A stretch of 64,000 nt of DNA from Flavobacterium cutihirudinis (GTDB lineage Bacteria > Bacteroidota > Bacteroidia > Flavobacteriales > Flavobacteriaceae): NCBI RefSeq assembly GCF_003385895.1, contig NZ_QRDQ01000007.1:744001-808000 (forward strand). Direction: 5' to 3'. The notes under the pieces were generated by a model that worked only from the letters and a program-made list of their open reading frames with translations, was not told where the DNA came from and did no database searches. A program made the translations under genes and the position numbers. Positions 45,048 through 54,733 of the stretch are shown here, in pieces (position 1 is the stretch's first letter; the number at the start of each line of letters is the position of its first letter).

Positions 45048-46100
45048 ATGGAAACAAAAGACATCAAAGCCTTTGGTACAGAAGCTGCCGAAGCACCGTT
45101 GAAAGCATTAGATATTAAAAGAAGAGCTGTACAGGCGCACGATGTAGAAATCGAAATTTTGTATTGCGGAATTTGCCATTCTGATTTGCATTCTGCACGA
45201 AATGAGTGGCACGGAACCATGTATCCAATTGTTCCCGGACATGAAATTGTAGGGCGCGTAACCAAAGTTGGAGATCATGTAAAAAACTTTAAAGTAGGAC
45301 AATTAGCCGGTGTAGGTTGTATGGTTGATTCTTGCAGAGAATGTGATCATTGTAAAAGTGATTTAGAGCAATATTGTGACGAAGGAAGTATATTGACATT
45401 CAATTCGCCTGACAAACATTTGGGAGGACATACTTTTGGTGGCTATTCGCAAAGCATTGTAGTCGACGAAAATTATGTATTGCATATTTCAGATAAACTG
45501 GATCTTGCTGGAGTTGCACCTTTGCTTTGTGCAGGAATAACAACGTATTCTCCTTTAAGACACTGGAAAGTTGGTCCTGGACAAAAAGTTGGAATTGTTG
45601 GAATTGGTGGTTTAGGACATATGGGAATCAAATTAGCAAAAGCTATGGGTGCTCATGTGGTAGTTTTTACAACATCGGTATCAAAATTTGATGCAGCCAA
45701 AGAACTTGGAGCAGACGAAGTAGTTTTGTCTACAGATTCGGAACAAATGGCTAAGCATGCCAAAAGTCTAAACTTTATTTTAGACTGCGTTTCGGCAGAA
45801 CATAACATTGATTCGTATTTAAATTTACTAAAAGTTGACGGAACATTAACGCTTGTTGGTGCACCAATGGAACCGCTTCCTGTAACATCTTTCAGTCTTT
45901 TATTAGGAAGAAGAAGTTTCGCCGGATCTGCCATCGGAGGAATTGCAGAAACTCAGGAAATGCTTGATTTCTGTGCAGAACATAATATTACTGCAGATAT
46001 CGAATTAATTGGAGTAAACGAAGTAAACGACGCCTACGAAAGATTACTAAAAGGAGATATTAAATACCGTTTTGTGATTGATATGGCTTCTTTAAAATAA
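45048..46100 (+). CDS. Zinc-dependent alcohol dehydrogenase (CAD/YahK type)
   Basis: 350 residues from METKDIKAFGTEAAEAPL; the frame extends upstream only into heptad repeats. Catalytic zinc ligands are in LYCGICHSDLHSAR (about 38) and GHEIVGRV. Structural zinc cysteines are in CMVDSCRECDHCKSDLEQYC (about 90-110), and the NAD(P) loop is GIVGIGGLGHMGIKLAK (about 180). It belongs to the cinnamyl-alcohol-dehydrogenase branch that reduces broad aldehydes with NADPH. Position beside an AKR and an AraC gene suggests aldehyde detoxification. Confidence 0.95.
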   Translation: METKDIKAFGTEAAEAPLKALDIKRRAVQAHDVEIEILYCGICHSDLHSARNEWHGTMYPIVPGHEIVGRVTKVGDHVKNFKVGQLAGVGCMVDSCRECDHCKSDLEQYCDEGSILTFNSPDKHLGGHTFGGYSQSIVVDENYVLHISDKLDLAGVAPLLCAGITTYSPLRHWKVGPGQKVGIVGIGGLGHMGIKLAKAMGAHVVVFTTSVSKFDAAKELGADEVVLSTDSEQMAKHAKSLNFILDCVSAEHNIDSYLNLLKVDGTLTLVGAPMEPLPVTSFSLLLGRRSFAGSAIGGIAETQEMLDFCAEHNITADIELIGVNEVNDAYERLLKGDIKYRFVIDMASLK

Positions 46101-47292
<1,192 letters not shown>

Positions 47293-47299
47293 AAAAAAG

Positions 47300-47336
47300 A
47301 AAACCCCTCAAGCAATTCAACTCTTGAGGGGTTTTT
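47300..47336. terminator. Bidirectional terminator after the AKR gene
   Basis: AAAACCCCTCAAG pairs with CTTGAGGGGTTTT, then T residues; it lies between two blocks of TTAG-type repeats. Confidence 0.85.
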
Positions 47337-47352
47337 GGCAAAGATTTGGGGT

Positions 47353-47406
47353 TCTTAGATGCTTAATAGCTCAGTATCTTAGAATCTCAGAATCTTAGCG
47401 TCTTAA
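47353..47406. repeat. TTAGAATC-type repeats before the DUF4142 gene end
   Basis: TCTTAGATGCTTAATAGCTC, then AGTATCTTAGAATCTCAGAA units up to 47406, the fourth consecutive spacer with this vocabulary. Confidence 0.7.
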
Positions 47407-47434
47407 AAATAAATAATAACCAATTAAATTTATT

Positions 47435-48022
47435 TTACTTTTTGTCCAGATTTTGTTTCAATAATTTGGCGTGTTCCAAATGCGCTGTTAAACCTGCAAT
47501 ATTGTTTGAGGCCCAAGTTTTTACATCTTGATCTACGGCATCTTTAGTCGCATCTTGAAGTTTTTTAATCGCTTTTTCGTGTCCGTCGATCATCATATCG
47601 GCGAATTTTTTATCGAAATCAAGGCCTGTTTTTTCATTTAGTTTATTGTATTCTTCCTGACCTTCTTCTGTTAAAGAAGTTGGTAAAGTAAAGTTTTTAG
47701 CTTTCGCTAAAGCGCTAACCTCTGAAGCCGATTTGGTATGCTCATCAACAAGCATTTTACCAAATTTTTTCACTTCCGGATTGGTGCTTTTTTGTTGTGC
47801 CAGTTTTCCAATTTCGATTTCAGCCAAATTAATTTCAGCCTGATCCACTAAAAATTCAGAATCATCTTCTTTACTGTCAATTGAATCGAATTTTGCTTCG
47901 TTGGCATCTTCAGCAACTTCTTTTGGATCTTCTTGTTTTGTTTCGTTTTTACAAGATTGAAGGAACAAAATAATAAGTCCCGCTCCCAAAATTGCTTTAC
48001 TGGCTAATAGTATCTTTTTCAT
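47435..48022 (-). CDS. DUF4142 lipoprotein
   Basis: 195 residues with a lipoprotein signal (lipobox ending LQSC, about 24) followed by Lys-Asn-Glu and an acidic linker. The DUF4142 domain (about 55-190) is a ferritin-like four-helix bundle: DDSEFLVDQAEINLAEIEIGKLAQQKSTNPEVKKFGKMLVDEH, DFDKKFADMMIDGHEKAIKKLQ. It is a periplasmic or outer-membrane-bound protein often encoded among stress genes; biochemical function unknown. It is transcribed alone. Confidence 0.9.
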   Translation of the reverse strand: MKKILLASKAILGAGLIILFLQSCKNETKQEDPKEVAEDANEAKFDSIDSKEDDSEFLVDQAEINLAEIEIGKLAQQKSTNPEVKKFGKMLVDEHTKSASEVSALAKAKNFTLPTSLTEEGQEEYNKLNEKTGLDFDKKFADMMIDGHEKAIKKLQDATKDAVDQDVKTWASNNIAGLTAHLEHAKLLKQNLDKK

Positions 48023-48233
48023 GATTTTAATTGTTTGAATGTTATGATGTAAAATTATTCAGGAAGTAGGAGGAATGTATTACAGGATTTTTGGAGATTG
48101 TTATATGATTTGGATGAAAATAAACGATTAATGTGGTTTTACGTAAAACAATTTCATAATAAATTGCCATATTTGTTTCGGCTACAGCCAAATTGATAGT
48201 TGTTTTTAATCGTATTTAACTTAGTAGCATTGT

Positions 48234-48509
48234 ATGAAAATCTTCAGAAAAATCTCAGGATGCATCTTGATTGTCCTTGCGTCAATATTTTCGTTCTCAA
48301 CCGTTCTAGCGCTTGCTAAAGCAATTTTGGTTGATTGCGTAAGGGAGATAAATAATAATACAGCACAAGGTATTGGTTATTTGTTTGGAACCTTGATTAT
48401 GGGGACTTTATTTGTTTTATTAATTATATACATGTTTAAGTCAGGATTTCGTTTGGTTAGAACTAAACCAGTAGTTCAAGATTCAATTGATGATATTGGG
48501 GTTTTGTAA
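48234..48509 (+). CDS. Small two-helix membrane protein
   Basis: 91 residues with two hydrophobic helices (about 10-32 and 48-68, YLFGTLIMGTLFVLLIIYMF) and a short cytosolic tail ending DDIGVL. No family is recognised. It lies 50 bases before the next membrane-protein gene, so the two may form an operon. Confidence 0.6.
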   Translation: MKIFRKISGCILIVLASIFSFSTVLALAKAILVDCVREINNNTAQGIGYLFGTLIMGTLFVLLIIYMFKSGFRLVRTKPVVQDSIDDIGVL

Positions 48510-48559
48510 TAATTTGCATAAGATAACTTTAATTAAAAGAATAAACATTTATAAAAATT

Positions 48560-49219
48560 ATGACTGAAAAATTTACCTTAACAGGTGGTGCAAGAATTGG
48601 AAGGGCAAATGCAACTTATCCTTTTGCTGATTTATATGTTGATAAAGATGTTTTAAAAATAAACGCCTCAATTGTAGGGAATTTAGTTTTTCAGCCAAAA
48701 GATATAATCGAATTAAAAGAGTATAAATCGATTCCGTTAATTGGCAATGGGGTAAAAGTAATACACCGAATTGAAAACTATAGTAAAGAAGTTGTATTCT
48801 GGACATTTAAGGATCCGAGATTTGTACTCAACGAAATCAAAAAAACTGGTTTTTTAAATAATGTAAATAGTAATTTAAGTGATGCTGATTTAGAGATTAT
48901 GAAAAGACAAAATCAAGGTGGTTTTCCAATAAAAAAGCCTGTTGTTGTAGTTTCTGTGATTGTTTGGAATTTACTCCTTTTATCGGCATTTATTCCTGCT
49001 TTTTTAAATCCGGATCCTAAAGGTTTTCATTTCGGAATCGGAGTCAATATTGCACTTGCTTTACTTTTCCTGACTTCAGTTTTAATACTAGTTTCAAAGA
49101 GTTTTAGAAAATTAATTTTAAAGGAAGGAGTAGAATTCCAAGATATAAAGAAGTTTATATATTTTATTATTTTACTTAGTGGAATGCTGTTTCTATCATT
49201 TGGATTAGCTCGTTTCTAA
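48560..49219 (+). CDS. Membrane protein with N-terminal PH-like domain, unknown function
   Basis: 219 residues. A soluble part of about 100 residues (GGARIGRANATYPFADLYVDKDVLKINASIVGNLVFQPKDIIELKEY) has the alternating strand pattern of a pleckstrin-like fold. Three hydrophobic helices follow (about 130-150, 155-178, 195-217). No family is recognised. Downstream is a clear terminator. The 48234 gene lies just upstream and may be functionally linked. Confidence 0.65.
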   Translation: MTEKFTLTGGARIGRANATYPFADLYVDKDVLKINASIVGNLVFQPKDIIELKEYKSIPLIGNGVKVIHRIENYSKEVVFWTFKDPRFVLNEIKKTGFLNNVNSNLSDADLEIMKRQNQGGFPIKKPVVVVSVIVWNLLLLSAFIPAFLNPDPKGFHFGIGVNIALALLFLTSVLILVSKSFRKLILKEGVEFQDIKKFIYFIILLSGMLFLSFGLARF

Positions 49220-49242
49220 TAATATCGATTTAAAATTATACC

Positions 49243-49275
49243 ATCCCAATTCCAAAAGAATTGGGATTTTTTTTG
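49243..49275 (+). terminator. Terminator after the 48560 gene
   Basis: ATCCCAATTC pairs with GAATTGGGAT around CAAAA, then eight T residues. Confidence 0.9.
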
Positions 49276-49423
49276 TTTAAGACTTTCCGACTTTCGGCTT
49301 TATGACTTTCGACTTAATTATGAAAGTTAAACCCAAAATTATATAACAGAAAAATCTGTCTTTTCGATGAACTTTGAATTACCATACAACATAAATCATT
49401 AATCTAATATTATATTAAATGTC

Positions 49424-49663
49424 ATGCCCAATCCAAGAATTAAAAACGAAAAGCAGTATCAGGCTCTTGTTGAGAAAGGATACAGCAAAGAGAAATCGGC
49501 ACGAATTGCCAACACACCAGATGCAGGAGAAAAAGGGGGGAAAGCTCGCCCTTATGAAGAATGGACAAAAGAAGATCTACTGAAACAAGCCGTAAAAGTA
49601 GGGATTAAAGGGCGTTCATATATGAACAAAAAAGCCTTGATAAATTCTTTAAGAAACAATTAA
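49424..49663 (+). CDS. Rho-N/SAP-like small protein (DUF7218 type)
   Basis: 79 residues, basic. The first half, KNEKQYQALVEKGYSKEKSARIANTPDAGEKGGK, is the signature of the small 'Rho termination factor N-terminal' related proteins (DUF7218). The second half (EEWTKEDLLKQAVKVGIKGRSYMNKKALINSLRNN) is a Rho-N/SAP-type DNA-binding helix pair. It precedes the topoisomerase gene by 11 bases, so the two are co-transcribed. A role in DNA binding is inferred. Confidence 0.8.
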   Translation: MPNPRIKNEKQYQALVEKGYSKEKSARIANTPDAGEKGGKARPYEEWTKEDLLKQAVKVGIKGRSYMNKKALINSLRNN

Positions 49664-49674
49664 AATCTAAAGAA

Positions 49675-50760
49675 ATGCCAGTAAAAGTCGCTCAGCAAAA
49701 GATAATGAATCAATTAATTAAGTCACCGCATTTGGTACTTGATAAATTGGATTTGGTTTATGTCAGCAATCAAAAATTGCCAATTGAAAGATGCGAAAGC
49801 GAAGATGGTTTTATTTATAAAAAAAACGGACGCTGCATTAAACAAAAAAGCGAATTAAAACGCTTCAGCAGTTTGGTTTTGCCGCCGGCTTGGGAAAACG
49901 TCAGGATTTCAGATTTGGCAAACGGACATTTGCAGGCCGTTGGCTTAGATGTAAAAAACAGAAAGCAATATCGTTATCATCCAAAATGGAATCAAATCCG
50001 TAATCAGACTAAATTTTATAAAATCGCCGAATTTGGACAAAAACTGCCTTCAATAAGGAAAATGGTCGATCAGGATTTAGAAGAGAAGGAATGGTCTAAA
50101 AACAAGGTTATAGCGCTTGTTATTCGGTTAATGGAAGAAACGCACATCCGAATTGGAAATGAAAAGTATGCTAAAGACAATAAATCCTACGGACTTTCGA
50201 CTTTGCGTAAACGCCATATTAACATCAATAGAAATTCGCTTCGGTTTGAATTTGTTGGAAAAAAAGGAAAACAACACACCATTACAACCCGAAACAAGCA
50301 ATTAATAAAATTAGTCAGCCGATGCGAAGAAATTCCGGGTTGGGAAGTTTTTAAATATTACGATAATAATGGCGAAAAAAAAGTTCTGGACAGTCATATG
50401 GTCAACGAATATCTGCATGAACTTTCAGGAGAGCATTTTAGCGCCAAAGACTTTAGAACCTGGGCGGCTTCAATCGTATTTTTTGAAAATCTGATGGAAA
50501 TAGGAACTACAACCGATGAAAAAGAGATCAAAAAGAATATCTTAACAGCATACGACGCCACGGCCGAAGCACTTGGAAACACAAGAAACGTCTGCAAGAA
50601 TTATTACGTTCATCCTTTGCTGGTTTCGACTTACGAAGATGGCTCGATTCAGCATTATTTTGATAAAGTCAAAAAAAGCAGAAGTACCAAAAAGTACTTT
50701 TCGAGATCAGAAAGTGCTTTTGCGGAATTGATAGAAAATTACACTGTAAATTTATTGTAA
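49675..50760 (+). CDS. Type IB DNA topoisomerase
   Basis: 361 residues of the poxvirus-like type IB topoisomerase family. The N-terminal DNA-binding part includes LVYVSNQKLPIERCESEDGFIYKKNGR. The catalytic domain shows IRLMEETHIRIGNEKYAKDN, YGLSTLRKRHI, FVGKKGKQHTI, and the C-terminal GNTRNVCKNYYVHP with the Tyr nucleophile (about 318). It relaxes supercoils through a 3'-phosphotyrosine. Bacterial members are typical of soil and plant-associated genomes and often sit among stress genes, as here. It is co-transcribed with the Rho-N-like gene. Confidence 0.95.
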   Translation: MPVKVAQQKIMNQLIKSPHLVLDKLDLVYVSNQKLPIERCESEDGFIYKKNGRCIKQKSELKRFSSLVLPPAWENVRISDLANGHLQAVGLDVKNRKQYRYHPKWNQIRNQTKFYKIAEFGQKLPSIRKMVDQDLEEKEWSKNKVIALVIRLMEETHIRIGNEKYAKDNKSYGLSTLRKRHININRNSLRFEFVGKKGKQHTITTRNKQLIKLVSRCEEIPGWEVFKYYDNNGEKKVLDSHMVNEYLHELSGEHFSAKDFRTWAASIVFFENLMEIGTTTDEKEIKKNILTAYDATAEALGNTRNVCKNYYVHPLLVSTYEDGSIQHYFDKVKKSRSTKKYFSRSESAFAELIENYTVNLL

Positions 50761-50869
50761 TTAGTTAATTTATAGAGTTATAAATAGAATATTTAGAGTT
50801 AATACATCTCGTTAAAAAGTGTGAAATTTGAGTAACAAACAAATCATTATTAATTAAAAATCACTTATT

Positions 50870-51031
50870 ATGTTACGTTGGACAGTCATATTTATTATTT
50901 TGGCAATAGTTGCCGGAATATTTGGTTTTGGTGGAATTGCCGCTGGAGCCGCTAGTATAGCAAAAGTTTTATTTTTTATCTTCTTAGTGTTATTTGTTAT
51001 TTCGCTTATCAGCGGAAGAAGAAGCGTGTAA
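50870..51031 (+). CDS. DUF1328 small membrane protein (YtjA-like)
   Basis: 53 residues: [20 protein letters not shown] followed by [20 protein letters not shown] and a short Arg-Arg end. This matches DUF1328/YtjA, a two-helix peptide with a central Gly/Ala segment. Members are induced by envelope or osmotic stress in several bacteria. It lies 110 bases downstream of the topoisomerase gene. Confidence 0.9.
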   Translation: MLRWTVIFIILAIVAGIFGFGGIAAGAASIAKVLFFIFLVLFVISLISGRRSV

Positions 51032-51061
51032 TACTGGAAATCAGTAAAATAAGAACGGATT

Positions 51062-51100
51062 AAAACGACACATCTATTTCGGTACATGTGTCGTTTACTT
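51062..51100 (+). other. Strong hairpin between the DUF1328 and DUF5661-like genes
   Basis: AAACGACACA pairs with TGTGTCGTTT around a 14-base loop. The tail is only weakly T-rich, so it could be a weak terminator or a processing or stability hairpin. Confidence 0.6.
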
Positions 51101-51116
51101 TTAAAAATATTTTATC

Positions 51117-51764
51117 ATGGGAACAAAAAGCGGTGCTTATCAGGATGTTTACATCAAAAGAGAAAACGAAATGGTAAGTTTGAAGAATGATGTGACAGAT
51201 TTTTGCGAAAAATATATCAAACCTGTCCATCCTAAAAATTGGGATTGGAGTGTTCGTGACTTCGAAAATCCTAAAAATGATCCAACAATAGCCGAAGCAA
51301 GAGCAGTTGCTAATGTGGTTTATAAAGATTTAATGGATAGTAAACAGACTGAAGTCGATCTTTCGACAATGAATAATGTTGAAGCAATTAAAGCGTATTT
51401 AAACCCAAAAAGCAAACACGCGGAATTTAATATGGAAGAGTTTGCTTTTGCGTTAAAAGTCGAACTGGAACACGGAAAAATTAAAGATGTGAATGTCACT
51501 AATAATCATCCGTTTTTAACGGCAATGATTGCACTTGCGCATATGACGGAAAGTTTGACTTATTATAAACGATTGAAAGTCATGGAAGCAGAAGGGGAAA
51601 TTTATGAGATTATGCGTAAAATCGAAAGCTCAGATAAAGGAAAAGAAGAATGGTATAAAGAATTGGGAAAAGCTGAAATTGAATTAAGCGAAGCCCGAAC
51701 TGGTTTAGTAGAACGATTGCAAAAGATGGATGACATTCCAACTTTGGAAAAAATTGGCGATTAG
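51117..51764 (+). CDS. DUF5661-like protein
   Basis: 215 residues, all helical and charged, with no signal peptide. The central segment FNMEEFAFALKVELEHGKIKDVNVTNNHPFLTAMIALAHMTESLTYYKRLKVME fits the DUF5661 pattern of a Glu-Leu-Glu-His-Gly turn and a late Ala-His-x-x-Glu...Tyr-Tyr helix. Function is unknown; related proteins are often encoded with mechanosensitive or stress genes. The terminator after it is very strong. Confidence 0.65.
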   Translation: MGTKSGAYQDVYIKRENEMVSLKNDVTDFCEKYIKPVHPKNWDWSVRDFENPKNDPTIAEARAVANVVYKDLMDSKQTEVDLSTMNNVEAIKAYLNPKSKHAEFNMEEFAFALKVELEHGKIKDVNVTNNHPFLTAMIALAHMTESLTYYKRLKVMEAEGEIYEIMRKIESSDKGKEEWYKELGKAEIELSEARTGLVERLQKMDDIPTLEKIGD

Positions 51765-51782
51765 GATTTATGATCTAAAAGC

Positions 51783-51824
51783 AAAAACCGTTAAGAATTA
51801 GCTCTTAACGGTTTTTTTTTTTTT
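51783..51824. terminator. Bidirectional terminator
   Basis: AAAAACCGTTAAG pairs with CTTAACGGTTTTT around AATTAGCT... with a long T run; it lies between convergent genes. Confidence 0.9.
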
Positions 51825-51832
51825 CTCTCAAA

Positions 51833-52372
51833 TTAAAATTTTCTAGGATCTTCTTTAGGATAATTTTCATCGTCTTCTTCCTGGACGTCATCTTCAATGT
51901 AATCGTTATTTTCATCATCTTCATCATCATCGTCGTCGATATCGTCTAATGCATCTTCAGTTTCAGTGAAATCATTTTCAAAAGTATCCTCAGGATTGTT
52001 GAATTCGTCATTTTCCTCTTCAAGATCTTCTTCAAGATCTTCTTCAAGATCTTCTTCTACATATTCATCTTCGTCTTCAAGTTCAATTTCGTAGTTATCA
52101 TCATTATCGTCGTCCAAATCATTTTCATTGTGGAAATCGTCGTTTAAATCATCCAGATCGTCTTCGTAACCAATTGCTCCTTCATCAGGATTTGGTTTAT
52201 TCGGATTATGCCCGTTTCTTATCGTATAACCGCGATCAGCAATTTCCTGATTGTTATTGTCGGTTTCTTTCATGTCGTTCAATTCGTACAATTCTTCATT
52301 CATTACCTTATTTCGGTCTTGCAGGCCTTGATTGCCTCCAAAAGTGCTGTTTTTTTTATCTGTAGTATTCAT
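51833..52372 (-). CDS. Highly acidic repeat protein
   Basis: 179 residues, about half of them Asp or Glu after residue 60. The first 60 residues are ordinary (NQGLQDRNKVMNEELYELND...NPDEGAIGYED). The rest is runs of Asp/Glu/Asn, with three exact 12-base repeats (52021-52056) coding for tandem Glu-Glu-Asp-Leu. There is no signal peptide. Such tails are intrinsically disordered and could act as a nucleic-acid mimic, hydration or Ca-binding protein. No homologue is recognised. Position in a stress-gene neighbourhood is suggestive. Confidence 0.75.
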   Translation of the reverse strand: MNTTDKKNSTFGGNQGLQDRNKVMNEELYELNDMKETDNNNQEIADRGYTIRNGHNPNKPNPDEGAIGYEDDLDDLNDDFHNENDLDDDNDDNYEIELEDEDEYVEEDLEEDLEEDLEEENDEFNNPEDTFENDFTETEDALDDIDDDDDEDDENNDYIEDDVQEEDDENYPKEDPRKF

Positions 52373-52561
52373 GATGTTGAATTTTAAAAGTTTTTATAAT
52401 ACAAATCTAGCGTGTAAAGCCACAGAATTGCTTATAGGATTTTATAATGTAATTGTATAATTAACAGATGTTTAGATTAGAATCTTATTTTGAAATAGTA
52501 TAACAATTTCAGTGCTTAGGATGGTAATTTTAAAAAATATTAATCATATAAAACTCATATC

Positions 52562-53131
52562 ATGAAAAGTACAGATAACAAAGAAAAGACAGCAAAGCCA
52601 ACAGTGAAAAGAGGCGTTACAAAACCAAAATCAAATGCTGCAGCAGGTTTGACCGAATTGTTTGAAGATAGCCTAAAAGATTTGTATTGGGCAGAAAAAG
52701 CACTGACCAAAGCGCTTCCTATTATGGCGAGAAATGCTACTTCGGAAGAATTAATTGATGCAATTAATAATCATTTGGTAGAAACGGAAGAGCATGTTAC
52801 AAGATTAGAAAAAGTCTTCGATTTGATTGGTAAAAAAGCAATTACAAAAAAATGCGATGCAATGGAAGGACTTATCGAAGAAGGAAAAGGAATTCTGGAA
52901 GAAACAGAAATTGGAGTTGTAAGAGATGCCGGAATTATTGCCGCAAGTCAGAAGATTGAGCATTATGAAATTGCAACTTACGGAACTTTAAGACAGTTTG
53001 CAGAAACTCTTGGATTAGAAGAAGTTGCTTCTATATTGGAATTAACGCTTGATGAAGAAAAAGGCGCCGATAAATTATTGACAGAAGTTGCTGTAAACGC
53101 TATAAATCTTGAAGCTGCAGAAGCAGAGTAA
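52562..53131 (+). CDS. YciE/YciF-type ferritin-like protein (DUF892)
   Basis: 189 residues. A Lys-rich N-terminal extension of about 28 residues (KEKTAKPTVKRGVTKPK) precedes the DUF892 domain: LTELFEDSLKDLYWAEKALTKALPIMA, NNHLVETEEHVTRLEKVF and ASQKIEHYEIATYGTL, with His/Glu spacing typical of a four-helix bundle able to bind two metals. It resembles YciE/YciF, induced by stress in E. coli. The basic tail could bind nucleic acid. It ends in a terminator. Confidence 0.92.
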   Translation: MKSTDNKEKTAKPTVKRGVTKPKSNAAAGLTELFEDSLKDLYWAEKALTKALPIMARNATSEELIDAINNHLVETEEHVTRLEKVFDLIGKKAITKKCDAMEGLIEEGKGILEETEIGVVRDAGIIAASQKIEHYEIATYGTLRQFAETLGLEEVASILELTLDEEKGADKLLTEVAVNAINLEAAEAE

Positions 53132-53148
53132 GAAACACAAAAAAACGC

Positions 53149-53179
53149 AAAGTGCAGTTCTCATAACTGCACTTTTTTT
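53149..53179 (+). terminator. Terminator after the DUF892 gene
   Basis: AAAGTGCAGTT pairs with AACTGCACTTT around CTCAT, with T residues. Confidence 0.9.
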
Positions 53180-53198
53180 ATAATTAAAAACGAAAATT

Positions 53199-53930
53199 AT
53201 GCCCGAAGGTCCATCAATATTGATTTTAAAAGAAGAGGTTCAACAGTTTAGCGGTAAAAAAGTAATTAATGTTTCAGGAAATGCCAGTATTAATTTAGAA
53301 CGTTTAAAAGACAAAAAGATACTTTCTTTCAAAACCTGGGGAAAACATTTTTTAATTTGTTTTGAAGAGTTTACTGTAAAGATTCATATGCTAATGTTTG
53401 GAACTTACCGAATTAACGAACAAAAAGAAATTGCACCAAGGTTGCATTTAGAGTTTTCGAACGGAGAAATCAACTTTTATACGTGTTCGGTTAAATTTTT
53501 GGAAGGGCCAATTGGTCAATATTATGATTGGAGTGTAGATGTGCTAAATGAAAACTGGAATCCGCGAAAGGCAAAAGAAAGTCTGGATAAATTGCCTAAC
53601 GAAAAAATATGCGATGCTATTCTGGATCAGAATATATTTTCGGGAGTAGGGAATATTATAAAAAATGAAGTTTTGTATCGTTGCTTTGTTCATCCGGAAT
53701 CAGAAGTCGGGAAAATTCCATCAGAAAAAATAGACGAGTTAATTGCCGAATGCTCAATTTATAGTTTTGAATTTTTGTATTGGAAAAAGAAATTCGAATT
53801 AAAGAAACATTGGCTGGCGTATTCAAAAAAGGAATGCCTCAGATGTAATTTGCCTTTCATCAGAAAGAATACGGGTAAGCTAAATCGTCGCAGTTTTTTC
53901 TGTTCTAACTGTCAACAGCTTCATATATGA
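53199..53930 (+). CDS. Fpg/Nei family DNA glycosylase (endonuclease VIII-like)
   Basis: 243 residues beginning MPEGPS; the Gly after Glu-3 fits Nei and not Fpg (MPELP). Pro-2/Glu-3 are the catalytic residues. The H2TH helix region (ILDQNIFSGVGNIIKNEVLYRC) is near 150, and the zinc finger ECLRCNLPFIRKNTGKLNRRSFFCSNC is at the C-terminal end. It removes oxidised pyrimidines and nicks the abasic site. It overlaps the next gene by four bases (ATGA), so the two are translationally coupled. Length is slightly short for the family. Confidence 0.92.
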   Translation: MPEGPSILILKEEVQQFSGKKVINVSGNASINLERLKDKKILSFKTWGKHFLICFEEFTVKIHMLMFGTYRINEQKEIAPRLHLEFSNGEINFYTCSVKFLEGPIGQYYDWSVDVLNENWNPRKAKESLDKLPNEKICDAILDQNIFSGVGNIIKNEVLYRCFVHPESEVGKIPSEKIDELIAECSIYSFEFLYWKKKFELKKHWLAYSKKECLRCNLPFIRKNTGKLNRRSFFCSNCQQLHI

Positions 53931-54640
53931 AAAATAAAATTTTAATAGGATGTTCCAGTTTTAATAATAAGCTTTGGAAGGGGATTTTCTATCCAGACAC
54001 TTTGTCAGGTAAGGATATGTTTTCGTTTTATTACCAGTACTTTAAGACGTATGAGTTCAACGGAAGCTTTTATAGGTTTCCGACTGTCAAAGTCTTTGAA
54101 AATTGGTGCAATAAAACGCCTGAAGATTTTATATTTTCGGTAAAAGCGCCAAAAGAAATCACCCACATTAGCAAATTTTTGAATTGTGAAACACGTATAA
54201 ATGAATTTTATAAAGTGTGTAAATTGGGTTTTAAAGAAAAATTAGGCTGTGTATTATTTCAGTTCCCACCCAGTTTTTCTTTTTCTGAAGAACGTCTTGA
54301 GCTTATAATTCGAAATTTGGATTTAAATTTCAAGAATGTTGTTGAATTCCGACATGAAAGCTGGTGGAATGAAAGAGTTTGGGCAGCGTTTTTAAAAAAT
54401 AATATTACGTTTTGCAGTGTAAGTCATCCGCAATTGCCACAAACAATATTTAAGGATTTTCCACTTGTTTATATTCGAATGCATGGTATTCCAAAACTAT
54501 TTTATTCTAGTTATTCATCTAAAGAATTACTTCAGATAAAACACGAAATAGCTTCAAAATCAGGTTTTATCTATTTTAATAATACTGCAAGCGAAGCTGG
54601 GATTCTGAATGCGTTGGAGATGAAAAGGATTATTTTATAA
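53927..54640 (+). CDS. DUF72 family protein (YecE-like)
   Basis: 237 residues forming the DUF72 TIM barrel: KILIGCSSFNNKLWKGIFYP, EFNGSFYRFPTVKVFENWCNKTPEDFIFSVKAPKEITH, LGCVLFQFPPSFSF and VVEFRHESWW. Catalytic function is unsettled; the fold resembles xylose-isomerase-like barrels. It overlaps the end of the glycosylase gene by ATGA, making one operon. Pairing of the two suggests a DNA-repair-linked role, which remains an inference. Confidence 0.9.
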   Translation: MKNKILIGCSSFNNKLWKGIFYPDTLSGKDMFSFYYQYFKTYEFNGSFYRFPTVKVFENWCNKTPEDFIFSVKAPKEITHISKFLNCETRINEFYKVCKLGFKEKLGCVLFQFPPSFSFSEERLELIIRNLDLNFKNVVEFRHESWWNERVWAAFLKNNITFCSVSHPQLPQTIFKDFPLVYIRMHGIPKLFYSSYSSKELLQIKHEIASKSGFIYFNNTASEAGILNALEMKRIIL

Positions 54641-54644
54641 ATAC

Positions 54645-54722
54645 AAAATCCACAAAGATTTACGTAAAGAATAGAAAAAATCAATCTTTGAAAACGCCTT
54701 GTAAATCTTTGCGGATTTTTTT
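54645..54722. terminator. Long hairpin/terminator between the DUF72 and PPOX genes
   Basis: AAAATCCACAAAGATTTAC (54645-54663) pairs with GTAAATCTTTGCGGATTTTT (54701-54720) with one mismatch across a loop with AT-rich sequence. Confidence 0.7.
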
Positions 54723-54733
54723 GTTAAATGAAT

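Noticed and set aside
44931..45265. A minus-strand frame opposite the cupin/ADH spacer and ADH start
   Set aside because: Its C-terminal part is translated heptad repeat, and the rest is antisense to the ADH gene.
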